64,000 bases of DNA from positions 1,302,001 to 1,366,000 of the forward strand of contig NZ_CP192600.1 in assembly GCF_050632395.1 (NCBI RefSeq). Reading direction: 5' to 3'. The position numbers were made by a program, and so were the translations under genes. The stretch comes from JAUYQR01 sp050632395. GTDB lineage: Bacteria > Pseudomonadota > Alphaproteobacteria > Rhodobacterales > Rhodobacteraceae. Shown here one piece after another: positions 8,509 through 15,099 of this stretch (the first letter of the stretch is position 1; each line of letters begins with the position of its first letter). The notes below the pieces were generated by a model. It was given only the letters and a program-made list of their open reading frames with translations, did not search any database and was not told where the DNA came from.

Positions 8509-9222
8509 ATGCGCGCCGCTTTCCTTGCCTTGGGGGCACTTCTGCTGTCTGGCTGCGTGACGACGATGCCGCCGCTTCCGGCCCCCGCCGAACCTCCGCT
8601 CATGACCGGCGACCGGCAGACCCCGCGCGCCGCCGCCGAAACCTTCCTGCAGGTCGTGGACCTTGTGGAACCGGTGGCCGAGGCGCAGTGCCGCGCGCGT
8701 GGCGTGGTGCCGAACTGCGATTTCCGCATCGTCGTCGATGACCGCCCCGGTATGCCGCCGAACGCCTTCCAGACCGTCGATCAGCGCGGCCGACCCATCG
8801 TCGGCTTCACCCTTGCGCTGATCGCCGATGCCCGTAACGCCGACGAATTGGCCTTTGTCATGGGGCACGAGGCCGCACATCACATTGCCGGCCACATCCC
8901 CAAACGCGCCGATCAGGCGATGTCGGGCGCGATGCTTGCAGGGGTTCTGGCACAGGCAAGCGGGCTTTCCGCCGACGAGGTTCGCGCCGCGCAGGACATG
9001 GGCGCCGAGGTGGCGGCCCGCAGCTATTCCAAGAACTTCGAGCTTGAGGCCGACGCGCTCGGCGCCGAAATTGCCCTGATCGCGGGCTTTGATCCGGTGC
9101 TCGGCTCGGCGTTCTTCGACCGGCTACCCGATCCCGGTGACAAATTCCTTGGCAGCCATCCCCCAAACTCCGAACGCAAGGCGGTGGTCCGTGCAACCGT
9201 TCGGCGCATGACCGGCACTTGA
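8509..9222 (+). CDS. M48-type zinc metalloprotease lipoprotein
   Basis: 237 residues. A lipoprotein signal with lipobox LLSGC (Cys16) should anchor it in the periplasmic face of a membrane. The zinc motif is HEAAH in VMGHEAAHHIAGH, and a downstream ELEADALGAEIA supplies the third ligand Glu as in M48 peptidases. It resembles a short BepA/LoiP-type envelope quality-control protease without TPR repeats. The ATG at 8509 follows GGGGG. The stop overlaps an FNR-like box that may serve the next gene. Confidence 0.88.
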   Translation: MRAAFLALGALLLSGCVTTMPPLPAPAEPPLMTGDRQTPRAAAETFLQVVDLVEPVAEAQCRARGVVPNCDFRIVVDDRPGMPPNAFQTVDQRGRPIVGFTLALIADARNADELAFVMGHEAAHHIAGHIPKRADQAMSGAMLAGVLAQASGLSADEVRAAQDMGAEVAARSYSKNFELEADALGAEIALIAGFDPVLGSAFFDRLPDPGDKFLGSHPPNSERKAVVRATVRRMTGT

Positions 9223-9232
9223 TCTGGGTCAA
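9219..9232. promoter_or_regulatory. Candidate FnrL/Crp-Fnr binding site
   Basis: TTGAT-CTGG-GTCAA, a near-perfect match to the FNR/FnrL pattern TTGAY-N4-RTCAA of Rhodobacter. It overlaps the stop codon of the protease gene and lies 62 bp before the ATG of the DUF6455 gene, a usable distance for an activator site. The regulation is inferred from the motif only. Confidence 0.5.
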
Positions 9233-9294
9233 GGCACGGCTCGGCCCCCCGGCCGCATTCTTTCGTCAATGTCCGGTGCGGCAGGGACGAAAGG

Positions 9295-9558
9295 ATGAGG
9301 CTGGAAATGATCGGATATCCTGAAACTCCGCGCGCCTGGTGGCTGACGCGCGGCATGGCGCGGGTCAGCGGCGTGAACCTGTCGCAAGCGGTGGTCGAAG
9401 GCTGGCTCCGGCGCAGCGAACTGGCCCAGATCATCGAACGTTGTGCGGCCTGCACGGCGGGCGAGGCTTGCGACCGCTGGCTTGCAACATCGGGGCAGGC
9501 GGACAGGATGCCCGAGTTCTGTCCGAACAAACCCGAAATCGAGTCGCTCCGCGGCTGA
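9295..9558 (+). CDS. DUF6455 family protein
   Basis: 87-residue protein of the DUF6455 type seen in Rhodobacteraceae. It has a WWLTRGMARVSGVNLSQAV helix, then RCAACTAGEACDRWL and EFCPN, giving four cysteines (CxxC-x5-C plus one more) that could bind a metal or a cofactor. Function unknown. The start may be the ATG at 9295 or the one at 9307. The FNR-like box upstream suggests oxygen-responsive expression. Confidence 0.75.
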   Translation: MRLEMIGYPETPRAWWLTRGMARVSGVNLSQAVVEGWLRRSELAQIIERCAACTAGEACDRWLATSGQADRMPEFCPNKPEIESLRG

Positions 9559-9610
9559 TGGCGGCAGGTGGCGGTTTCGGCTAGACCGGCCGTCTAGGGG
9601 GCAGCCGGAA

Positions 9611-9988
9611 ATGATCCGCATCGACGATGTGCTACGCGACCGGGGGTCGCGCTATGGTGTCGCGGTCGGCCCAGTCAAGGGCAGGGCCGGGATTGCCGCG
9701 TTCCTGGCCGACCTCCGCCGTATCCGCAAATACGCCAAGGCCACGCATCTCAGCTGGGCCGCGGTGCTGTCGGACGACGGCCCGCTCAAGGCCGACGACG
9801 GCGAGGCGGGCGCCGGCGCGCTGATCCTGCGGATGGTCGAACGCGCGGGGTTGGTCGATCAGGTTGTCGTGGTGGCGCGCTGGTATGGCGGCGTGCAGCT
9901 TGGTGGCGACCGCTTTGCCCATATCGTCACCGCTGTCAGGGCCGGGCTGGCCGAAGCCGGGGTCGACGCAACGCGCACCGGCGGCTAA
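9611..9988 (+). CDS. IMPACT/YigZ family protein, short form
   Basis: 125 residues corresponding to the N-terminal UPF0029/IMPACT domain. Recognisable blocks are ATHLSWAAVL, DDGEAGAGALIL (the DDGEPxGTAG block with changed residues) and VVVVARWYGGVQLGGDRFAHIV (the VVRYFGGxxLG block). The usual C-terminal ferredoxin-like domain of YigZ (about 200 residues) is missing. In Escherichia coli the family is linked to proline-dipeptidase-region genes; no activity is firmly known. The gene starts cleanly at ATG 9611. Confidence 0.8.
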   Translation: MIRIDDVLRDRGSRYGVAVGPVKGRAGIAAFLADLRRIRKYAKATHLSWAAVLSDDGPLKADDGEAGAGALILRMVERAGLVDQVVVVARWYGGVQLGGDRFAHIVTAVRAGLAEAGVDATRTGG

Positions 9989-10022
9989 CCTTTGCCTTCG
10001 GGGATGCCAGAGGGGGCAGTCG

Positions 10023-10385
10023 ATGCAAGCACTGTTGCGCGCCGAGGCGCGGCGCTTTGCCAATACCGTGATCTGGTCGGTGGCAGGCTGGCGCGCGGCC
10101 TGGGCCAGCGAAAAGACGCTGCGGCAATGGACACTGGTCAACGCAGCCTCTGCCGCGCTTGCCTTCTGGCTGGACCTTGCGCCGGGCGAACGGGCGTTGA
10201 TCCTTGCGCTGGGCCTTCTGGTGCTGGCGGCCGAACTTCTGAACACCGCGATCGAAGAGGTGGTCGACTACATCTCCACCGACACCCACCCCAAGGCGAA
10301 AAAGGCCAAGGATTGCGGCTCTGCCGGCGTCGCTCTGGCGGCCCTTGCGGCGGGCCTGGCGTGGGTGGTGGTGCTGGTCGGCTAG
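10023..10385 (+). CDS. dgkA: Diacylglycerol kinase, DgkA type
   Basis: 120-residue integral membrane kinase that phosphorylates diacylglycerol, recycling the lipid left by membrane-derived glucan or lipid A modification. It has three hydrophobic helices and the catalytic signature AAELLNTAIEEVVDYIS followed by HPKAKKAKDCGSAGVALA. Length and order match the family. The start at 10023 is the ATG after AGAGGGGGCAG. It converges with the small membrane gene at 10417, with a hairpin between them. Confidence 0.94.
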   Translation: MQALLRAEARRFANTVIWSVAGWRAAWASEKTLRQWTLVNAASAALAFWLDLAPGERALILALGLLVLAAELLNTAIEEVVDYISTDTHPKAKKAKDCGSAGVALAALAAGLAWVVVLVG

Positions 10386-10387
10386 GT

Positions 10388-10410
10388 CGCCCGGCCCTTG
10401 GGACCGGGCG
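10388..10410. terminator. Hairpin between convergent genes
   Basis: CGCCCGG (10388-10394) pairs with CCGGGCG (10404-10410) across a 9-base loop. It sits between the ends of dgkA and the gene at 10417, a position suited to a bidirectional terminator. There is no clear T-tract. Confidence 0.45.
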
Positions 10411-10416
10411 CGCATG

Positions 10417-10794
10417 TCAACGCACGGTGCGGAACAGGTTAACCGCCCACAGAACTGCGCCAAGCAGCACGGCAAGCTCGGCCACTGGGAACATCGGGCC
10501 GATGGTTTCCTCGGCCACCTGACCTGACATCATCAGGAAAAGCCCGATCAGCAGCACAAGCGCGCCGATCTGGTGCAGCCAGAAATGCGCCTTGGCCAGC
10601 ATACCGTCGGCAAGGCCGGGAATCACCCGGTAGGCCAGTCCGAAAACCGTCATCAGCGTGAAGCCGAGAAGGTTGATATGGGCATGGACCGGCGCAAGCG
10701 TGTGGTCGCCGGACCCGCCCATGTAACTGCCCAGACTGATGCCGACGAGAAGATAGAGCGAACCGATTACTAGGAACGAGCGCGAGATATTCAT
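10417..10794 (-). CDS. Short oxidase-subunit-I-like membrane protein
   Basis: 125 residues with four predicted membrane helices. The second helix contains PVHAHINLLGFTLMTVFG, the kind of histidine motif found around heme in cbb3/heme-copper oxidase subunit I, where a His-x-His-x-N-x-L-G segment follows a loop. The protein is far too short to be an oxidase (about 470 residues needed) and lacks a recognisable copper site. It might bind heme or assist a respiratory complex. It stands alone, with dgkA convergent and rimO on the same strand but over 110 bp upstream. Confidence 0.7.
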   Translation of the reverse strand: MNISRSFLVIGSLYLLVGISLGSYMGGSGDHTLAPVHAHINLLGFTLMTVFGLAYRVIPGLADGMLAKAHFWLHQIGALVLLIGLFLMMSGQVAEETIGPMFPVAELAVLLGAVLWAVNLFRTVR

Positions 10795-10907
10795 GGTGTC
10801 TGTCCCTGATTTGCTGCGGATGTGACCCCCGCGACGCAGAGTCTACCACGCGGTGCCGCTCACGCGAATCCCTCAGATCAGATTTTCGAATGTGACGGAC
10901 AGCGCCC

Positions 10908-12275
10908 TCAGACGCGCCGGCCCCACAGATCGTATTCGCCGGTTTCCTCGACCTCGACCCGGACGATGTCGCCCGGCGCCAGCCCCTCGAAGCCCTCGTC
11001 GATGAAAAGGTTGCCGTCGATTTCCGGCGCATCTGCCTTGGTGCGGCAGGTGGCACCATCAGAGTCGATCTCGTCGACGATCACGTCGATTTGCCGCCCC
11101 AGTTTCGCCGCCAGCTTCGCCTCCGAAATCGCCTGCGATTTCGCCATGAAGCGGTCCCAGCGGTCTTGCTTCACCTCGGCCGGCACATGATCGGGCAGGG
11201 CGTTCGACCGGGCGCCAGCGACGTTTTCGTATTGAAAACAGCCGACCCGGTCCAGTTGCGCTTCGTCCAGCCAATCGAGCAACGTCTGGAACTCAGCCTC
11301 CGTCTCTCCGGGATACCCGACGATGAAGGTCGACCGCAGCGTCAGGTCAGGGGCAATGGCGCGCCAAGCGGCAATTTCATCCAGCGTTTTCGCCGCCGCC
11401 GCCGGGCGGGCCATGCGGCGCAGCGTATCGGGGTGGGCGTGCTGGAACGGGATGTCGAGGTAGGGCAGCACCAGGCCTTCGGCCATCAAGGGGATCAGGT
11501 TCCTGACATGCGGATAGGGATAGACGTAATGCAGCCGCACCCAGGCCCCCAGCGACCCCAGATCGCGCGCCAGATCGGTGATATGGGCGCGGTGACCCTT
11601 CGCCTCGGCGTGTTTCAGGTCCACGCCGTAGGCCGAGGTGTCCTGGCTGATCACCAGAAGTTCCTTCACGCCGGCGGCAACCAACCGTTCCGCCTCCCGC
11701 ACAATGGCGTGCGCCGGGCGGCTGACCAATTTCCCGCGCATGTCGGGGATGATGCAGAACTTGCAGGCGTGGTTGCAGCCCTCGGAAATCTTCAAATAGC
11801 TGTAATGCCGCGGCGTCAGGCTGACCCCGGTGGCGGGCAGCAGGTCGATGAACGGGTCGGGCGCGGGCGGCACGGCGGCATGGACGGCATCCAGCACCGC
11901 CTCGTACTGGTGCGGGCCGGTCACTGCCAGCACACGAGGATGCGCGCCGGTGATGTAATCAGGCTCGGCCCCAAGGCAGCCCGTCACGATCACCCGCCCG
12001 TTTTCCACCAAAGCCTCGCCGATCGCCTCAAGGCTTTCCGCCTTGGCGCTGTCAAGAAACCCGCAGGTGTTCACGATCACCGCATCCGCCCCCTTGTAGT
12101 CGGGGCTGATCGCATATCCCTCGGCCCTCAGCCGCGTCAGGATGCGTTCACTGTCGACCAAAGCCTTGGGGCAACCAAGCGACACCATGCCGATCGTCGG
12201 CTGCCCGGCACGACGCGTGTCGGGGATCAGCGAGCGGGCAAGGTCGGGGCGAAGGAGCGGCGGATTTTCAGACAT
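10908..12275 (-). CDS. rimO: Ribosomal protein S12 methylthiotransferase
   Basis: Radical-SAM enzyme that adds a methylthio group to an aspartate of ribosomal protein S12. Domains run UPF0004 (cysteines in SLGCPKALVDSE, NTCGFLDSA and VTGCLGA), radical SAM (CNHACKFC, about residues 150-156), and a C-terminal TRAM domain. The SLGCPK motif and length (455) separate RimO from MiaB. The start at 12275 gives MSENPPLLRPD. Longer in-frame starts run through the palindrome at 12313 and are unlikely. Confidence 0.95.
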   Translation of the reverse strand: MSENPPLLRPDLARSLIPDTRRAGQPTIGMVSLGCPKALVDSERILTRLRAEGYAISPDYKGADAVIVNTCGFLDSAKAESLEAIGEALVENGRVIVTGCLGAEPDYITGAHPRVLAVTGPHQYEAVLDAVHAAVPPAPDPFIDLLPATGVSLTPRHYSYLKISEGCNHACKFCIIPDMRGKLVSRPAHAIVREAERLVAAGVKELLVISQDTSAYGVDLKHAEAKGHRAHITDLARDLGSLGAWVRLHYVYPYPHVRNLIPLMAEGLVLPYLDIPFQHAHPDTLRRMARPAAAAKTLDEIAAWRAIAPDLTLRSTFIVGYPGETEAEFQTLLDWLDEAQLDRVGCFQYENVAGARSNALPDHVPAEVKQDRWDRFMAKSQAISEAKLAAKLGRQIDVIVDEIDSDGATCRTKADAPEIDGNLFIDEGFEGLAPGDIVRVEVEETGEYDLWGRRV

Positions 12276-12312
12276 TGGCGGGATATAACGGAACGCAGGC
12301 CGCATGTTAAGT

Positions 12313-12342
12313 GGCCGTGTCATCAGCACTGATGACACGGCC
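12313..12342. repeat. Perfect 30-bp palindrome upstream of rimO
   Basis: GGCCGTGTCATCAG (12313-12326) pairs exactly with CTGATGACACGGCC (12329-12342) around two bases. It lies 38 bases before the rimO ATG and about 87 bases after the end of a possible small gene on the same strand. Neither side has a T-run, so an operator is as likely as a terminator. The symmetry with a 2-bp centre would suit a dimeric regulator. Confidence 0.75.
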
Positions 12343-12428
12343 AAGGTCTTGATAAAAATTGATTTGGCAGCAAACAGCAGGGTCTTCAAACAAGAAAAGG
12401 GTGGCAGTCTGGCGGCAATCTGCAGGTC

Positions 12429-12728
12429 TCAGGGAATGGCGGTAACAATGGATGCCGGGGTGTGCAGGCCCGAAAGGTCGGTCTCGAGCATGCTGAACTG
12501 TGCGGGCCGCGACAGTGTGGCGACCACAAGAAGCATCATCAGACAGCCGACCAGAAACAGGATTTCCAGCCACGGCAGCTCGGCAGGAACGGCGGTGGCG
12601 GCAAGAGTGCGGGGGCTCCGGTCAACCGAGCGGCGCGTCGCGGCGCCCGGCTGCACAAATACTACATCCGACAATACTTCTGGATGCGACACTGGAAATT
12701 TACGAACGTTTTGCATTGAACCATTCAC
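12429..12728 (-). CDS. Possible small single-pass membrane protein
   Basis: An open frame of 99 residues from a GTG, or 95 from the ATG at 12716. One strong membrane segment (LPWLEILFLVGCLMMLLVVATL, about residues 51-72) follows a basic, proline-containing N-terminal region, and the tail is short. No clear Shine-Dalgarno is visible and no family is recognised. The clean hydrophobic helix argues that it is real; the lack of a ribosome site argues against. Confidence 0.4.
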   Translation of the reverse strand: MNGSMQNVRKFPVSHPEVLSDVVFVQPGAATRRSVDRSPRTLAATAVPAELPWLEILFLVGCLMMLLVVATLSRPAQFSMLETDLSGLHTPASIVTAIP

Positions 12729-13083
12729 TTGTTACGGGCTGTGCGAGCCCCCGGACACAGCTATAGCGCGTGCTGGAAGGGGTGCCAAAAGGGACTTTTC
12801 CGACCTGTCCTTTTATACAAGGGTCTTTTTCCCGTCTGGGGTGAATGTGGACAGACTGCTGCAATTGTTGCGGTTACAGAAAATTCGAAATGCATTTTTT
12901 CGATCCACCGGGGGGAGAATCAGGTACCCAGCCAATCTCTTCTGGCATGTGGGTTTGCGACCGCGCGGCGATCTCGGCCATTTGATGCGTGGCGGGAAAC
13001 GCGACCTTGCCGGGGTGCAGGGCTGCGCATAGACTCACCGTGCAAGGCCATGTTTTCGGCTCAGGTTTCTCTTGGGGGGATGG
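12729..13083. other. Non-coding stretch between the small gene and the AsmA gene
   Basis: About 355 bp without a supported gene. It is more A+T-rich than its surroundings around 12870-12905 (a run with AAATTCG and TTTTTT). It probably contains the divergent promoters of the flanking genes. GGGGGGA at 13074-13080 is the ribosome site of the AsmA gene. Confidence 0.5.
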
Positions 13084-15084
13084 ATGCGCTGGATCATCCG
13101 CGTCGGGCTGGGGCTGGCGGTTCTTGCGCTGCTGGCGGCTGGGATGCTGGCGCTGGTGCCCTCCGACAGGGTGGCGGCGGCGGCTGCGGCAAGGTTTGAA
13201 AGCCTGACGGGCCGCAAACTGGAAATCACCGGCGCTGTCAGGCCAACCATATGGCCCAACCTTGGGGTCAAGACCGGTCCGGTCACCATCGCCAATGCAC
13301 CCTGGTCCAAGGAAGGGCCGATGCTGACCGCCGAGGCGCTCACCGTCGAGATCAACCTGTCGGCGCTGATCGGCGGCGAGGTCCGCATCCTCGGGATCGA
13401 GGCGGTCAAACCCGCGCTGATCCTTGAGCGGTCGGCGGAAGGCGAGGAGAACTGGGTTTTCGGCGGCACGGCGGGCGGCACCGTCAGCGCCGAGACGCCG
13501 GGTGTCGGGCAGCCCTACAGCCTTGACCGTGGCCTGATCCGCGACGGGTCGTTCCTGTTCATCGACCATGCCGCAGGCCGTCGCATCGCCCTCGACGCCG
13601 TGCAGGCCGAAGTGGCGATCCCTGAATTCGCCGGTCCGGTCACGCTGACCGGCACGGCGACATCAGGCGGGCAGGCGGTCGCGCTCAAGGCTACGGCGGG
13701 CATCTACTCCGCGCTGACCGAAGGCCGGGTGGTGCCGTTTCAGGCCAACCTGACCGCAGGCGGATCGACGCTGACCTTCGACGGACGGATTGCCGCGCAG
13801 CCCTTCGTCGCCGAGGGCGCGCTGGTGGCGGACCTGCCCGACACCGCGGCTGTGGCGGCGCTTGCGGGCATGGCCAAGCCAAGCCTGCCCCACGGCCTCG
13901 GCGCCGAAGCCCTGCGCATCGCGGGGCAACTGACCGTGGCCGAGGATGGCGCGCTTTTCCTGCGCGAGGCGACGATCACGGCTGACGGCAACACCCTGAC
14001 CGGCGATGCCGACCTCGCCCCCGGCGAGGCGCGCCCGAAACTGTCGGCGCAACTGAAGGCCGGGCCGCTGGTGTTCGGGCAGGCTGGCACGTCGGAAGGC
14101 TCGGGCGATGCCGCAGGCGGGCCGGACAGCTGGCCCAAGGAAGAAATCGACGTGTCCGGCCTTGGCACCCTGGACGTGGCGGTGGCGCTGGTTGCCCCGT
14201 CGGTCGACCTCGGGCGGGTCAAGGTCGGGCCAACCGGCCTGCGGCTGACGGTGGACCGCGCGCGCGCCGTGTTCGACATCCGCGAAATGGCCGCATATGG
14301 CGGGCAGGTCACCGGCGAATTCGTGATGAACGGCCGTGGCGGGCTGTCGGTCGGCGGCAAGCTGACCTTCGCCGGGCTGGCGATGCAGCCCCTGCTTGCC
14401 GACCTTGCCCGCTACGACCGTCTGATCGGGACCGGCGATCTGGAACTGCAATTCCTTGGCGTCGGCAATTCGGTCGACGCGATCATGCACAGCCTGAAAG
14501 GGCAGGGCGTGGTCGAGATGGGGCAAGGCGAATTGCGCGGTCTCGACATCGGGGGCATGTTGCGCACGCTGGACGCAAGCTATGTCGGCGAAGGGCAGAC
14601 CACGGTGTTCGACGGCGTGGCCGGCACCTTCGGCATCGCCGAAGGTGTGCTGACCAACACCGACCTGCGCTTCGTGTCGCCCTACGTCACCGCAACCGGC
14701 GCGGGTGAGGTGGGCATCGGCGCCCGCACGCTGGATTACCGCCTGCGCCCGACCGCGCTGGCCGAGGCTGACGGTACCGGCGGCGTGATGGTTCCCTTGC
14801 TGATTACCGGCACCTGGGCTGCGCCGAAATTCCGGCTCGATCTGGAAAGCATCGCCCGCGAAAAGATGGAGGCCGAGGCGCGCGCTCTGGCAGAGCGCGC
14901 ATCCGAAGCCGCCAAGGCGGCCGAGGCCGAGGCAAAGGCCGCGCTTGAAGAAAAACTCCGCGAAGAATTGGGCGTCGAACCGGCCCCCGGCGAAAGCCTT
15001 GAGGATACTGCCCGTCGCGGCGCAGAGGACGCGCTGGCCGATGAAACCCGGCGCATCCTCGAAGGTATCCTGAACAACGACTGA
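13084..15084 (+). CDS. AsmA family envelope protein
   Basis: 666 residues. An N-terminal membrane anchor (about 1-24, WIIRVGLGLAVLALLAAGML) leads to the AsmA N-terminal domain (GRKLEITGAVRPTIWPNLGVKTG) and a large periplasmic part. The C-terminal AsmA_2-like region (RLIGTGDLELQFLGVGNSVDAIMHSLKG, then SYVGEGQTTVFDGVAGTFGI) is clear. It ends in an Ala/Glu-rich coiled-coil tail (about 595-650). AsmA-like proteins are linked to phospholipid transport and outer-membrane assembly. ATG 13084 lies just after GGGGGGA, better than the TTG at 13072. Confidence 0.92.
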   Translation: MRWIIRVGLGLAVLALLAAGMLALVPSDRVAAAAAARFESLTGRKLEITGAVRPTIWPNLGVKTGPVTIANAPWSKEGPMLTAEALTVEINLSALIGGEVRILGIEAVKPALILERSAEGEENWVFGGTAGGTVSAETPGVGQPYSLDRGLIRDGSFLFIDHAAGRRIALDAVQAEVAIPEFAGPVTLTGTATSGGQAVALKATAGIYSALTEGRVVPFQANLTAGGSTLTFDGRIAAQPFVAEGALVADLPDTAAVAALAGMAKPSLPHGLGAEALRIAGQLTVAEDGALFLREATITADGNTLTGDADLAPGEARPKLSAQLKAGPLVFGQAGTSEGSGDAAGGPDSWPKEEIDVSGLGTLDVAVALVAPSVDLGRVKVGPTGLRLTVDRARAVFDIREMAAYGGQVTGEFVMNGRGGLSVGGKLTFAGLAMQPLLADLARYDRLIGTGDLELQFLGVGNSVDAIMHSLKGQGVVEMGQGELRGLDIGGMLRTLDASYVGEGQTTVFDGVAGTFGIAEGVLTNTDLRFVSPYVTATGAGEVGIGARTLDYRLRPTALAEADGTGGVMVPLLITGTWAAPKFRLDLESIAREKMEAEARALAERASEAAKAAEAEAKAALEEKLREELGVEPAPGESLEDTARRGAEDALADETRRILEGILNND

Positions 15085-15099
15085 CGCGCCGTTGCAGCC

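Noticed and set aside
12307..12573. Minus-strand 88-codon frame through the palindrome
   Set aside because: Overlaps the better membrane-protein candidate, crosses a structured element, and has no domain or ribosome site.
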